Shown: piece after piece, positions 41,488 to 51,197 of the stretch | Position numbering within the stretch: position 1 is the first letter of the stretch | Layout: each line of letters opens with the position of its first letter | Assembly (NCBI RefSeq): GCF_025398315.1 | Contig: NZ_JAODOQ010000001.1 | Span: 186,001-250,000 of the forward strand | Reading direction: 5' to 3' | DNA: 64,000 bases | Source: Shewanella phaeophyticola | Lineage (GTDB): Bacteria; Pseudomonadota; Gammaproteobacteria; Enterobacterales; Shewanellaceae | Translations under genes and position numbers: made by a program | The notes under the pieces: generated by a model | The model's database searches: none | Told to the model about the DNA's origin: nothing | What the model saw: only the letters and a program-made list of their open reading frames with translations

Positions 41488-42447
41488 ATGAAACCGATTG
41501 AATTAGATAAATTGGATTTATTAACGCTCACTATATTAGTTAACCTATATGAGCATAAGTCAGCCACACATGTCTCTAGAATGTTAGATATACCCGCATC
41601 AAAAATTAGTCGCTGCTTACACACTGCAAGATTAATCTTTGGTGATGACCTGTTTATTAGGCGAAAATACGGCTTAGTGCCGAATGATTATGCCGGAAAA
41701 ATTTACCCCATAGCCAAAGAAATTGTTGATTGTGCAAAACACTTTAATCGAGTTAACAGTGCAGAGCAATTACACCATCGTTATTTTGAATTAACCTTCC
41801 CAGGCATGATAGCACACGCATACCCTATAGCCTTAATGCACGCCATTAAAGTACATAATAAAAATATTCATATCAATGTCAGCAGTTGGAGTAATCATTC
41901 ACTCGAAACCCTGACCAACGACCCTCATGGTATCGTTATGTGTTGTTGTAAAGACCCTGATGAAATACGTTTTTTTGATCAAAACTTGCAGGTTGAAGTG
42001 CTTGCAACATTAAACCGTCAGTATTTGTTAAGTTGTAAAAAACACCCTATTTTAAAACAAGAAATCAGCCTAGAAACCATTGCTAACTACCCGTTTATCA
42101 ACACCTTTATTGGGGTGCAGGCGCCAATACTCAATCCGTTTCAAGAATATTGCCAATCCCATAAGCTCACCTTAAATACTGAAATGACGATTACCAGCAT
42201 TTCATCGTTATTTGAGTACCTCTCTGATTGTAACTCGTTAGCGATTACGCCATATAAAGCGGTATACGACATGCTTGATGATGACTCAGGTATCCATGCT
42301 TGCCAGTTATCAGAGGTGGAGTGTGAACGTCTTTTTCAAGTTGTTGAGCCTTTAAAGCTGGTCATGGTGACGTATCCTACAGCAGACAACGAAGAATCCA
42401 TCTGGCTAAAGAAAAAAATCCGCGAATTAACCTTAGAGTTGGTGTAA
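41488..42447 (+). CDS. LysR-family transcriptional regulator
   Basis: 319 residues from ATG 41488, which has AGGAG eight bases upstream. The N-terminal helix-turn-helix (LDLLTLTILVNLYEHKSATHVSRMLDIPASKISRCLHTARLIFGDDLFIRRKYGLVPN) is a rather divergent LysR domain; the C-terminal substrate-binding fold is recognisable by the FELTFPGMIAHAYP and NPFQEYCQSHKL segments. Cysteines in IVMCCCKDPDEIRFF are unusual. It is divergent from the nrf cluster, sharing its upstream region, so it is the likely local regulator. Inducer unknown. Confidence 0.85.
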   Translation: MKPIELDKLDLLTLTILVNLYEHKSATHVSRMLDIPASKISRCLHTARLIFGDDLFIRRKYGLVPNDYAGKIYPIAKEIVDCAKHFNRVNSAEQLHHRYFELTFPGMIAHAYPIALMHAIKVHNKNIHINVSSWSNHSLETLTNDPHGIVMCCCKDPDEIRFFDQNLQVEVLATLNRQYLLSCKKHPILKQEISLETIANYPFINTFIGVQAPILNPFQEYCQSHKLTLNTEMTITSISSLFEYLSDCNSLAITPYKAVYDMLDDDSGIHACQLSEVECERLFQVVEPLKLVMVTYPTADNEESIWLKKKIRELTLELV

Positions 42448-43093
42448 ATGCGGCACTAAAATTACGTTTTGAGAATGCGGAATAATGAATCTCTCTTCCC
42501 ATTTTGTGATACCTATATGTTGATACCTATAAGTTGATAATTTTATCATCAGCATAGATTTATTTCGCAGCAACCGCTTTATATTCCCTCCCAATCGACA
42601 AACATGCTATTTTTATTCATCTTTAATAAATCAAACCAATGGATGTTGATATTATTTCGTTAATTCAATAGGCGCTATTATTGCTCATGCTTTAATCATG
42701 GCATTATTGCTGGTTTAGCATGTAGATATAACGTGGTGTAAAAGTGGTTACTGCTGTTTTTAAATTTCTTATTACATATTGTTGAAAAAGTTTACTGGGG
42801 TGTGAGAAATTAGATTTATATAAAATGCATTTTATATTTTGGTATTTGTGTTTTTGGTTTACTTTAATTATTAAGCATTTTTCCTATGATTGTTCACTTT
42901 TATGCCATTTATTAGTGCCATCTTTTTTGATTGTCAGTAAGTGCAAAAGTCTAGCTGTATAATAAATACACGTTATATAATCTTTTAAAAATAAGGCATT
43001 AATAAGGCTTTACTGTTTTATTCCGAGTAAGCTAACCTTCAGTTAACATCGCGCGCATAAGTGTTGCAAAGGACGGCTGCATAAGGAGACAGT
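42448..43093. other. Long AT-rich intergenic region
   Basis: About 645 bases between lysR and azlC, unusually AT-rich with no reading frame of note. The 3' end near 42950-43090 must contain the azlC promoter (TATAAT-like words near 42957). No RNA gene, repeat or terminator with a convincing stem is seen. A small RNA cannot be excluded. Confidence 0.4.
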
Positions 43094-43882
43094 GTGAGCA
43101 CTGCCGAATCTATTACTCGATCCACCAATAAAACCAAATCATTTTTTGCAGGTGCCTTAGCGGTGATGCCATTAACCATTGCAGTCATCCCCTGGGGCAT
43201 TTTAGCCGGCTCATTCGCATTAGAGATTGGCCTCACCGCAGTAGAAAGCCAAGCGATGTCGGCGATTATTTTTGCAGGCAGTGCGCAATTGGTCGCCCTC
43301 GGGATGATAAAAGCCGGTATTGGTATTGGCAGCATTTTAATCACCACCTTGCTCATAACCTCAAGGCATTTACTCTATGCCATGGCCATGCGCAGCCACA
43401 TTAGCCCATTACCCCTTAAGTGGCGGCTAGGGCTGGGGTTTTTACTCACCGACGAGTTATTTGCTATTTCAAACCAGACTCATGGCGGCCAAACGTCCGC
43501 ACAGCATCAATTTGATCGCTGGTATGCGCTGGGTGGCGGCTTAACCTTTTATATTGGCTGGAACATTGCCACCTTACTCGGCATAGTCGCTGGCCAGTCT
43601 ATCGATAATTTAGATGAGCTTGGGCTCGACTTTGCCATTGCTGCCACTTTTATCGCCATAGTAGTACCCACAGTGAAAAAGCCGTCAATTTTAGTGAGTG
43701 TATTAGTGTCGCTCACCTTAGCGGTGGTGTGCGCCGTGTTTGCCATTCAAGCTGGTTTATTGATTGCCGCCATATCGGGCATGGCTGCGGGTATGGCTTA
43801 TGCCAAATTCACCAATGAAGGCGTTACAACTGCTGATAGCCCCGGTGCTGATATCACGCCCACCAAGGAGGACAACCTATGA
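43094..43882 (+). CDS. azlC: AzlC-family branched-chain amino acid exporter, large subunit
   Basis: 262 residues from GTG 43094 with AAGGAGACA upstream. Opening AGALAVMPLTIAVIPWGILAGSFALEIGLTAVESQAMSAIIFAGSAQLVALGMI is the AzlC signature. Five or six TM helices follow. AzlC and AzlD together export branched-chain amino acids or related analogues. The stop overlaps the azlD start by four bases, so the two are translationally coupled. Confidence 0.9.
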   Translation: MSTAESITRSTNKTKSFFAGALAVMPLTIAVIPWGILAGSFALEIGLTAVESQAMSAIIFAGSAQLVALGMIKAGIGIGSILITTLLITSRHLLYAMAMRSHISPLPLKWRLGLGFLLTDELFAISNQTHGGQTSAQHQFDRWYALGGGLTFYIGWNIATLLGIVAGQSIDNLDELGLDFAIAATFIAIVVPTVKKPSILVSVLVSLTLAVVCAVFAIQAGLLIAAISGMAAGMAYAKFTNEGVTTADSPGADITPTKEDNL

Positions 43883-44187
43883 CATGGTTGATTATTTTAT
43901 CAATGGCAGCGGTGGTGTTTGTGAGTCGGCACTTGTTATTAGAGCCCAAAATCCCTATTAGGTTGAGTAAAAACACCTTAACCTTTTTAAGTTACTCTGC
44001 TCCTACCGTTTTAACGGCCATACTCGCCCCTATTGTGTTTGTACCAGAGGGTAAACTGGCCATTAGCATACATAACCCTTATTTAACCTGTGCGCTGGTG
44101 GCTACGGTGCTGGCTTATATTACCCGCAACACCTTACTTACCACTGTGCTGAGCATGGGGTTATTTTTCTTTTTATATTCGCCCTAA
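43879..44187 (+). CDS. azlD: AzlD-family small subunit of the amino acid exporter
   Basis: 102 residues with three TM helices. The motif LTFLSYSAPTVLTAILAPIVFVPEGK is typical of AzlD. It overlaps azlC and completes the exporter pair. Its function depends on AzlC. Confidence 0.88.
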   Translation: MTWLIILSMAAVVFVSRHLLLEPKIPIRLSKNTLTFLSYSAPTVLTAILAPIVFVPEGKLAISIHNPYLTCALVATVLAYITRNTLLTTVLSMGLFFFLYSP

Positions 44188-44280
44188 TCCTATTGATGAT
44201 TCTCAATAATTGTTAACTGACATTCACTGTACTCAATAGATTAGAATAAGCGCCATATAATGGATCAGTAGAGTGAAATC

Positions 44281-45676
44281 ATGCATGTACACATTTTAGG
44301 GATTTGTGGCACTTTTATGGGCGGATTAGCCCTGCTTGCCCGCGCAATGGAGCCATAAAGTGACCGGCAGCGACGCCAACGTTTACCCGCCAATGAGCAC
44401 TCAGCTTGAGCAACAAGGCATTGAACTAATACAAGGTTTTGACCCCATCCAACTGGGTAAAGAAGGCGAAAATCAACCCGATCTTGTGGTGATTGGTAAT
44501 GCCATGAGCCGTGGTAATCCTTGTGTTGAAGCGGTATTAAACCGTGGTATGAAATACACCTCATGGCCGCAATTTTTATCAGAACATATATTGCCAGAAC
44601 GCTGGGTGTTAGCTGTGGCGGGGACTCATGGTAAAACCTCTACCTCAAGCATGCTCGCCTGGGTGTTAGAGTATTGCGGTTATGAGCCGGGGTTTTTAAT
44701 TGGTGGCGTACCACAAAACTTTGGTGTGTCAGCGCGCTTAGGTAATTCACCATTTTTTGTGGTTGAAGCCGACGAATACGACAGCGCCTTTTTTGATAAA
44801 CGCTCTAAGTTTGTTCACTACCGTCCGCGCACACTGGTAATCAATAATTTAGAATTTGATCATGCCGATATTTTTGCCGATCTGGCCGCCATTCAACGTC
44901 AATTCAATCATGTTATTCGCACCGTACCAGGTGAGGGGAAAGTGATTTGGCCACGCGACGTTGACGCTGTTAAACAAGTGATTGACATGGGCTGCTGGAG
45001 CGAGCAAGAAACTTATTCTAAACACGCTACAACAACTGAACCAAGCGCCTGGCAGTCGCGTACTATTGCCGACGATGGTCATAAATTTGAAGTGTTGTTT
45101 AACGGTGAAACACAAGGTGTTGTGAGTTGGGGCTTAATTGGTCAGCATAATATTGAAAACGCCATAATGGCCATTGCTGCCGCTCGTCATGTTGGGGTTG
45201 CACCTAATCACGCCATTGAAGCGTTAACACAATTTAGCCCGCCAAAGCGCCGTCTGGAGTTATTAGCCACCGTGAATGGTGTGGCGGTGTATGACGATTT
45301 TGCCCATCACCCCACAGCGATTGCCACCACCTTACAAGGTTTACGGGCCAAAGTGGGCGTTGATACCAATGCTGCAGGGAAGATTATTGTCGTGCTAGAG
45401 CCGCGCTCCAACACCATGAAAAGCGGTGTGCATAAAGACACCTTAGCTAATTCGATGGCGTTAGCCGATGCGGCATATTTATATCAAGCAGACAATATTG
45501 GCTGGGACATTACCACCAGCATGGCCAATGCGCCGATACCTGTGACGGTTTATCATAACATTGAAGATATTATTACTAACGTAGCCAATACCGCGCAGCC
45601 AGGTGACACCGTGGTGATTATGAGTAACGGTGGTTTTAATGGTATTCATCAAAAAATCATTAAGGCATTAGCGTAA
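44281..45676 (+). CDS. mpl: UDP-N-acetylmuramate:L-Ala-gamma-D-Glu-meso-DAP ligase Mpl, frame broken near 44351
   Basis: About 465 residues of a Mur-ligase-fold enzyme that recycles murein tripeptide onto UDP-MurNAc. The N-terminus [23 protein letters not shown] stops after the break; the rest continues [22 protein letters not shown]. The ATP site [38 protein letters not shown] and [15 protein letters not shown] are intact. At the break atggagccataaa replaces atGGGCCataaa (Met-Gly-His-Lys): one A is inserted. Mpl is the first gene of an mpl-ubiX pair. The insertion is a probable sequence error. Confidence 0.93.
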
Positions 45677-45701
45677 ACGTCAATGCAATAGAGGATACAA
45701 G

Positions 45702-46361
45702 ATGGCCTACGCCAAAAAAGCCAAAGCAATTAGTCTCGCCTGGACAGGCGCCTCGGGTGCGCCGTACGGCATCAAGCTACTCGAATGCTTGCTGGCGAAC
45801 GACTACCAAGTATTTTTAATGATCTCCAGTGCCGCGAGAGTGGTACTGGCCACCGAGCATGGTTTACAACTCAGCGCCAACCCAGACAAAGCCAAAGCGC
45901 AATTGCTTGAACAGCTTGATAACCCAGATGCTCCCCTTAAAGGTGAGTTGGTGGTGCTGGGTAAAGATGAATGGTTTTCGCCGCCGGCCTCAGGCAGCGC
46001 TGCGCCAAAACAAATGGTGATTTGTCCGTGCTCAACGGGCACGTTAGCGGCAGTAGCAACAGGTATGAGCAATAATTTGCTCGAAAGAGCAGCAGACGTT
46101 GTACTAAAAGAGCGTGGCCAATTGATTTTAGTTCCGCGAGAAACTCCGTTTAGCGCCATACACTTAGAGCATATGTTAAGCCTAACCCGCAATGGTGCCA
46201 CCATCATGCCAGCCGCGCCAGGCTTTTATCATAATCCCCAATCGGTAGAAGATCTGGTAAACTTCATGGTTCTGCGGATCCTCGATCATTTAGGGATCGA
46301 GCACGACCTAACGAGTCGCTGGGGATACGGACACACCCAGCCAAACGACATCGACAATTGA
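45702..46361 (+). CDS. ubiX: Flavin prenyltransferase UbiX
   Basis: 219 residues. UbiX makes prenylated FMN for the UbiD decarboxylase in ubiquinone synthesis. The sequence has [18 protein letters not shown] (FMN phosphate loop), [43 protein letters not shown] and the [18 protein letters not shown] segment. GAGGATACAAG lies before ATG 45702. It follows mpl by 25 bases and may be co-transcribed with it. Confidence 0.94.
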   Translation: MAYAKKAKAISLAWTGASGAPYGIKLLECLLANDYQVFLMISSAARVVLATEHGLQLSANPDKAKAQLLEQLDNPDAPLKGELVVLGKDEWFSPPASGSAAPKQMVICPCSTGTLAAVATGMSNNLLERAADVVLKERGQLILVPRETPFSAIHLEHMLSLTRNGATIMPAAPGFYHNPQSVEDLVNFMVLRILDHLGIEHDLTSRWGYGHTQPNDIDN

Positions 46362-46368
46362 GACATTT

Positions 46369-46899
46369 ATGAAGCACACAATTGAAATGATGATTTCTGA
46401 GCAAGAAATCAATAAAACCCTCGACCAGTTAGCCGAACGCATTAACGCCCATTATGCGCACAGTGAGCGCTTATTAATGGTTGGCCTATTAAAAGGATCA
46501 GTCGTGTTTATGGCCGATTTGTGTCGTCGTATTAAAGGCCATGTCGAAATCGATTTTATGGCTGTGTCGAGTTACGGCAATAATATGAACAGTTCTCGCG
46601 ATGTTAAAGTGCTTAAAGACGTACAATCTGACATTGCTGGCCGTGATGTGTTAATTGTTGAAGACTTAATCGACTCAGGTAACACCTTAAACAAGGTGCG
46701 CGAAATGCTATTGCTGCGCGATCCTAAAAGCTTAACGCTGTGTACTTTGCTCGACAAACCAGAACGCCGAGAAGTTGACGTACCCGTTGATTTTATTGGC
46801 ATTACCATTCCTGACGAGTTTATCGTCGGTTACGGTATCGACTACGCAGAGCAATATCGCAATCTGCCTTACATCGCTAAAGTGGTGCCATTAGATTAG
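46369..46899 (+). CDS. hpt: Hypoxanthine phosphoribosyltransferase
   Basis: 176 residues. It converts hypoxanthine (and guanine) with PRPP to IMP/GMP. The PRPP-binding motif [14 protein letters not shown] and the purine-site segment [17 protein letters not shown] are intact, as is [16 protein letters not shown]. It follows ubiX by seven bases and ends at a terminator. hpt next to yadG-yadH repeats the E. coli gene order. Confidence 0.95.
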   Translation: MKHTIEMMISEQEINKTLDQLAERINAHYAHSERLLMVGLLKGSVVFMADLCRRIKGHVEIDFMAVSSYGNNMNSSRDVKVLKDVQSDIAGRDVLIVEDLIDSGNTLNKVREMLLLRDPKSLTLCTLLDKPERREVDVPVDFIGITIPDEFIVGYGIDYAEQYRNLPYIAKVVPLD

Positions 46900-46920
46900 A
46901 TCTTTTTATATAATTGATAA

Positions 46921-46946
46921 ACTCCCGCTATAGGCGGGAGTTTTGT
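46921..46946 (+). terminator. Rho-independent terminator after hpt
   Basis: Stem ACTCCCGC / GCGGGAGT followed by TTTTGTTTT. Confidence 0.85.
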
Positions 46947-47048
46947 TTTGGTAGGCGAAAGTGTTGCGTCTTTTTCATTTTTATAACGTCTTTAGATACA
47001 CGTAATAAAAAGTCTTTAATACGCAATTTATTGATTAGAGGTATGACA

Positions 47049-47985
47049 ATGAGTAACACCAACAATGCATTGGTGATCGACAACCTTAAAAAAACCTACA
47101 AAGGTGGCGTACAAGCCGTTAAATCGATTAGTTTAACGGTAAAACAAGGTGATTTTTTTGCGTTACTCGTACTCTAACGGCGCCGGTAAATCGACCACTA
47201 TCGGCATTATCAGCTCGTTAGTGCAAAAAACCTCAGGTTCGGTATCGGTATTTGGTTTTGACATTGATAAACAACTTGAACAAGCCAAGTTATGTATAGG
47301 GTTAGTGCCGCAAGAGTTTAACTTTAACCAGTTTGAAACCGTACAACAAATTGTGGTTAACCAAGCAGGCTATTACGGTGTGCCTAAAGATGTGGCATTA
47401 CAACGCGCCGAAAAATACTTGTCTCAACTTGATTTATGGCAAAAACGTCATGCTCAAGCCCGCGAGTTATCGGGCGGTATGAAACGCCGTTTAATGATTG
47501 CGCGCGCGTTAATGCACGAGCCCAAGCTGCTTATTTTAGATGAACCGACCGCAGGGGTAGACATTGAACTGCGCCGCTCAATGTGGGACTTTTTAAAGCA
47601 AATCAATCAACAAGGTGTGACCATTATTTTAACCACCCACTACCTTGAAGAAGCCGAAATGCTGTGCCGCACCATTGGCATTATTGACACAGGTTTACTG
47701 GTGGAGTGCACCACCATGAAAGCCCTACTCAGCAAGCTTGATGTGGAGACTTTTATTTTAGATTTACGCCGCGACCGAGAGACTGCACCGCAATTAAAGA
47801 ATATGAATTGCCGCCTAATCGATGCCCATACTTTAGAAGTCGATGTGGCTAAATCGCACAATATTAATGAGTTGTTTGCTCAATTGAGCGCAGCCGATAT
47901 TGAAGTATTGTCGATGCGCAACAAAGCAAATCGCTTAGAAGAATTATTTGTAGAGTTGGTCGAAAAAGCCAAGGAGTCAAAATAA
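47049..47985 (+). CDS. yadG: ABC transporter ATPase YadG, frame broken in the Walker A motif near 47168
   Basis: About 312 residues. The frame from ATG 47049 stops in the Walker A region and resumes one frame over. LSGGMKRRLMIARAL (signature), LLILDEPTAGVD (Walker B) and TTHYLEEAEM (H-loop) are intact. The break reads ctcgtactctaac where ctcGGCCCtaac (Leu-Gly-Pro-Asn, completing LLGPNGAGKST) is required. This is the ATPase of a YadGH-type ABC-2 exporter of unknown substrate. Its stop overlaps the next start, showing coupling with yadH. ATG 47049 has GAGG seven bases upstream. Confidence 0.92.
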
Positions 47986-48755
47986 TGAACCACCTGTACT
48001 TTGTGGCTTTTAAAAGTATTTTAACCAAAGAAATTAACCGTTTTACCCGCATTTGGGTGCAAACGTTAGTCCCGCCAGCTATTACCATGACGTTATATTT
48101 TCTTATTTTTGGTAACTTAGTCGGTAGCCGTATTGGTGAAATGGGCGGCGTGAGTTACATGGAATTTATTGCCCCAGGTTTAATTATGATGTCGGTAATT
48201 ACCAGCTCATATTCTAATGTGGCATCGTCGTTTTACAGTGCCAAGTTTCAACGTAACATTGAAGAGATTATGGTTGCGCCAGTACCACATTATGTGATGA
48301 TTGCAGGTTACGTTGGCGGCGGGGTTTCACGTGGTTTGTGTGTTGGCTTAATTGTCACTACAGTGGCGATGATGTTTGTCGATATTACCTTACATCATGT
48401 TGGCTTGGTAATACTCACCATGTTTTTAACTTCAGTGTTATTCGCACTGGGAGGGTTAATTAATGCGGTGTTTGCCAAAAGCTTCGACGACATTAGTATT
48501 ATTCCAACCTTTATTTTGACGCCTCTGACTTATTTAGGAGGTGTTTTTTATTCGTTATCGCTATTACCAGACTTTTGGCAAGGTGTGTCGGCTTTAAATC
48601 CTGTGGTATATATGATCAACGTCTTCCGCTACGGATTTTTAGGGTTTGCCGATCTTAGCGTGCCATTATCTATCGCTATTATGGTGGGCTTTTGTGCCAG
48701 CTTATGGTTTGTTGCTTATTATCTGATATCTCGTGGGATTGGGTTAAGAAGTTAA
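47985..48755 (+). CDS. yadH: ABC-2 type permease YadH
   Basis: 256 residues with six TM helices. It follows E. coli YadH almost word for word: FTRIWVQTLVPPAITMTLYFLIFGNLVGSRIG, QRNIEEIMVAPVPHYVMIAGYVGGGVSRGL and LTYLGGVFYSLSLLPDFWQG. It pairs with the upstream ATPase as an exporter. The start overlaps the yadG stop by one base. The frame is intact. Substrate unknown. Confidence 0.94.
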   Translation: MNHLYFVAFKSILTKEINRFTRIWVQTLVPPAITMTLYFLIFGNLVGSRIGEMGGVSYMEFIAPGLIMMSVITSSYSNVASSFYSAKFQRNIEEIMVAPVPHYVMIAGYVGGGVSRGLCVGLIVTTVAMMFVDITLHHVGLVILTMFLTSVLFALGGLINAVFAKSFDDISIIPTFILTPLTYLGGVFYSLSLLPDFWQGVSALNPVVYMINVFRYGFLGFADLSVPLSIAIMVGFCASLWFVAYYLISRGIGLRS

Positions 48756-48782
48756 TACATACCAAGCACAAAATGAATATAG

Positions 48783-48806
48783 AAAGGGCTCGAAAGAGCC
48801 TTTTTT
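48783..48806. terminator. Terminator between yadH and the integron integrase
   Basis: Stem GGCTC / GAGCC with loop GAAA and T6 to the right. Confidence 0.8.
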
Positions 48807-48832
48807 GTGGGTGAAATTTAACAGGGATTTAC

Positions 48833-49834
48833 TCAATAGGTTTGATCTCGGACTAAGTAATTACAGTTGCTAACTGTAATCCATTGGGCTCTTTGTACGC
48901 CTGTTTGGTGCAAACCTGCAACATGCGTATAAATCTGGGTTGTTTTTACATCTTCATGGCCGAGTAATTCCTGCACGGTTCTTATATCGTGACCACGTCT
49001 CAGTAAGTTTGTTGCAAAGGAATGCCTAAAAGTATGAGCGGTAATGCGTTTAGTGATAGTCGTTTTCTGAACAGCTTTTTTTAATGCCTTTCTAAATGTT
49101 GTTGGGTCAATATGATGTCTGCATCTATAGTCATTAACAGGATGTGACACACAGTGAATCGAAGGAAAAAGATATTGCCAATGTAATTGTTTGGCGCTTG
49201 TTCCAAACTTTTTGAGTAAGCTAGGAGGCAAAGAAGCCATCCCTAATCCCTGAGATAAGTCGTGAGCATGAGTCTCTCGCACATGGTGCATCTGCTGCTG
49301 TATGGGGTCAATGGTCATTTTAGGTAAAATACAAACTCTATCTTTTTTACCTTTACCTCTAAATACAAAAAGTGTGCGATTTTCAAAATCGATATCCTTA
49401 AGTCTAATACTTAACGCTTCAATTAATCTTAGCCCCGCGCCATATAATAAACAGCCAATCAGTTGGTATTTACCATGTAAATTATCAATGACCTGTTTGG
49501 CCTCAACATCATTTAATACCTGCGGAATACGACTTGGAGGTTTAGCATATGGGAACTGTAAATTATCAGTATCGATAGCTAATACATGTTTAAACGCAAA
49601 AACAAGGGCGCAAAGGGCTTGCTGTTGTGTACTGCTTGATACGTGTTTATTGTTTGCCAAAAATGATAAAAATTGTTCAATATGGCTAGGGGAAATTTGC
49701 TTTGCCGTCGAAAAACGAAAATGGCGAATAAAATATTGATTCCAATACAAATAAGATTTTTCAGTTTGATAGCTGTAATGTCTTACTCTAATTTGTTGTC
49801 TAATCGCTTCTAAATATCCAGTTTCTGCCATCAT
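48833..49834 (-). CDS. intI: Integron integrase (IntI, tyrosine recombinase)
   Basis: 333 residues. The N-terminal core-binding domain (IRVRHYSYQTEKSYLYWNQYFIRHF) and catalytic domain show the R-H-R-H-Y set: Arg in GAGLRLIEAL, His/Arg in HTFRHSFATNLLRRG, His in LLGHEDVKTTQ and Tyr in IYTHV. The IntI-specific extra helix is present (SAKQLHWQYLFPS), which separates it from XerC/D. It excises and inserts gene cassettes at attC and attI. AAAGGGGGAA precedes ATG 49834. It is transcribed away from the cassettes, with a LexA box upstream. The frame is intact, so it may be active. Confidence 0.95.
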   Translation of the reverse strand: MMAETGYLEAIRQQIRVRHYSYQTEKSYLYWNQYFIRHFRFSTAKQISPSHIEQFLSFLANNKHVSSSTQQQALCALVFAFKHVLAIDTDNLQFPYAKPPSRIPQVLNDVEAKQVIDNLHGKYQLIGCLLYGAGLRLIEALSIRLKDIDFENRTLFVFRGKGKKDRVCILPKMTIDPIQQQMHHVRETHAHDLSQGLGMASLPPSLLKKFGTSAKQLHWQYLFPSIHCVSHPVNDYRCRHHIDPTTFRKALKKAVQKTTITKRITAHTFRHSFATNLLRRGHDIRTVQELLGHEDVKTTQIYTHVAGLHQTGVQRAQWITVSNCNYLVRDQTY

Positions 49835-49856
49835 TTCCCCCTTTATGTTACCTACA

Positions 49857-49872
49857 CTGTATTTATATACAG
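49857..49872. promoter_or_regulatory. LexA (SOS) box in the integrase promoter
   Basis: CTGTATTTATATACAG matches the consensus CTGT-N8-ACAG and lies 23 bases upstream of the intI start. SOS control of integron integrases through LexA is established for Vibrio cholerae and class 1 integrons, so cassette shuffling here should rise after DNA damage. Confidence 0.85.
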
Positions 49873-50150
49873 TTATAATGGGTTTTGACGTGTTTTCAAG
49901 CTAAATCGGCTAATAAGTAAACTAAAGTCGTACGATAAAGAGTTTGTTTATTTCGTAATGCATTGAAATAAATATGCTTTAAATCTTTGATGAATATTAA
50001 GTCCACTTTTAACGTGCAAGCTCGCTTTTATTTGTCAGTGGAGTTAAATAAAACTGCTTTACAACAATAAGATAGTAAATGTAGGATGTTAATAATCAAT
50101 AAGTTAAAGGGCGACTTTAATTTTGTTTTGCCCTTCAATAAGCTGTTATG
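49873..50150 (+). other. attI: Integron leader: integrase promoter, presumed cassette promoter and attI
   Basis: About 275 bases between intI and the first cassette. The right boundary is the core GTTATGT at 50145-50151, a good GTTRRRY-type crossover site. The attI site should cover roughly the preceding 60-70 bases; its integrase-binding repeats cannot be defined by eye. A cassette promoter directed rightward is expected here but no -35/-10 pair stands out. Confidence 0.55.
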
Positions 50151-50165
50151 TTTACAGGGAGGTAT

Positions 50166-50462
50166 ATGTACCATTTCAAATTATACGATGATGAAAGGCT
50201 AGTTTCTTTAAACAGAGAAGAAAAACATCATATTGTTAATAAAGCTATCAAGGCTTACCGTAATGAAAATCCAATCAACTGGATAAAACGTTTAAGTTTA
50301 TTTGCTTTAGTTTCGTTTTTACCAGCTTTAATCATATATGTTTTCAATGGCTCTAGCTTTGTAACTGGTTGGCTTGCAATATCTTCATTTATTCTTGCGG
50401 TAAAGCTAGCTAGCGATGAAACACCCAATATTTTACCTTACTTAGACAAAGAGTTGAGTTAA
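50166..50462 (+). CDS. First integron cassette: small membrane protein of unknown function
   Basis: 98 residues from ATG 50166, chosen because AGGGAGG lies directly before it; an earlier ATG at 50148 overlaps the attI core. A charged N-terminus (YHFKLYDDERLVSLNREEKHHIVNKAIKAYRNENP) is followed by two hydrophobic helices (RLSLFALVSFLPALIIYVF and VTGWLAISSFILAVKLA). It is AT-rich compared with neighbouring housekeeping genes, as cassettes often are. It is bounded by attI and an attC. No family is recognised. Confidence 0.7.
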   Translation: MYHFKLYDDERLVSLNREEKHHIVNKAIKAYRNENPINWIKRLSLFALVSFLPALIIYVFNGSSFVTGWLAISSFILAVKLASDETPNILPYLDKELS

Positions 50463-50468
50463 GGTAAA

Positions 50469-50562
50469 TATAACAAGTGCAATCAACGGATAAATTTACG
50501 CTGGCTTTTCGCTTCGCTCAATTATAGCCAACTCAATTTACCGCTGTTGCAAAGCGTTATAA
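50469..50562 (+). other. attC: attC recombination site of cassette 1
   Basis: Imperfect palindrome. The left arm TAACAAGTGCAATCAACGG pairs with the right arm CCGCTGTTGCAAAGCGTTA; the inner arms TAAATT / AATTTA and GCTGGC / GCCAAC pair around a loop. It ends in GCGTTAT, the crossover core. Arm lengths, the unpaired bases and position between two small ORFs fit an integron attC folded from the bottom strand. Confidence 0.8.
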
Positions 50563-50574
50563 AGCATGGAGACT

Positions 50575-50853
50575 ATGGCGTCATTTAAAAGTTTTGTATG
50601 TGAAATTGATAATTTCCTTCATGAGCTTAAGGCAACTAATCCTGTCCGAGACTCTAAGAGCTGGTATCTCGTAAACCACTTAAGTAAGTTATCTTATAAC
50701 TGCCACTCATCAACGTCAGCAAAAGAGGTAAATAATAGTGTTAAGTCTTTACTTCGTTTTGCAGTTGATAGCTTAGATTGGGACTCAGAATTATCTAATA
50801 AAGTTAATCGTCTTGCTGAGTATCATGCTAGTTTAATTAAGGCTTGTGAGTAA
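50575..50853 (+). CDS. Second integron cassette: small helical protein of unknown function
   Basis: 92 residues from ATG 50575 with GGAG four bases upstream; ATG 50566 is also in frame. The product is predicted to be all alpha-helical, without signal or TM segment (FKSFVCEIDNFLHELKATNP then SWYLVNHLSKLSYNCHSSTSAKEVNNSVKSLLRF). Composition is AT-rich. It sits directly after the attC of cassette 1. No family is recognised; small helical cassette products are sometimes toxins, antitoxins or phage defence factors, but nothing here proves that. Confidence 0.65.
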   Translation: MASFKSFVCEIDNFLHELKATNPVRDSKSWYLVNHLSKLSYNCHSSTSAKEVNNSVKSLLRFAVDSLDWDSELSNKVNRLAEYHASLIKACE

Positions 50854-51197
50854 TTGCTTTATAACACATATGAGCCTTCCGCCAGTCAATAGGCGCGCCT
50901 AACTTATTTGACTGCTTTTGCTGTCAAATTAAAATCAATCAACAAATTCATCTACTTCGTCTGTCATTTAGCTGTCAAATCATCGTTTACAGCAAACACA
51001 TATAGAGGCTCTCTTAGTGCGATCTTATCGCTGCCTGACGCTTTTCATTCCGTTGAAATGTCAGGGGCACTAGACATTTATCGGTTAACCCTAAGATGGC
51101 ACTATTCAAGTCAGAGGTGCTTTTTGCACAGTTAGTTTCAGGCTCATTTAGGGTGTAAACGACTTTGTTGATTGTATTCATTAATGCGCGCCAATAA
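50854..51197 (+). other. Cassette-derived stretch without a convincing gene
   Basis: After the stop of cassette 2, TATAACACATATGAGCC (from about 50865) looks like the left arm of an attC whose right arm is not obvious. An inverted pair TTTGACTGC / GCTGTCAAA surrounds a short loop at about 50910, and GCTGTCAAAT recurs twice. An open frame (50908-51135) has no ribosome site and reads like degenerate sequence. The stretch is probably a decayed cassette. Confidence 0.4.

Noticed and set aside
42448..43093. Search for an RNA gene or riboswitch in the 645-base gap
   Set aside because: No stable stem with a T tract or conserved riboswitch core could be seen by eye.
50908..51135. 75-residue frame after cassette 2
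   Set aside because: No ribosome site, repetitive composition, and no attC immediately after it; more likely decayed cassette DNA.
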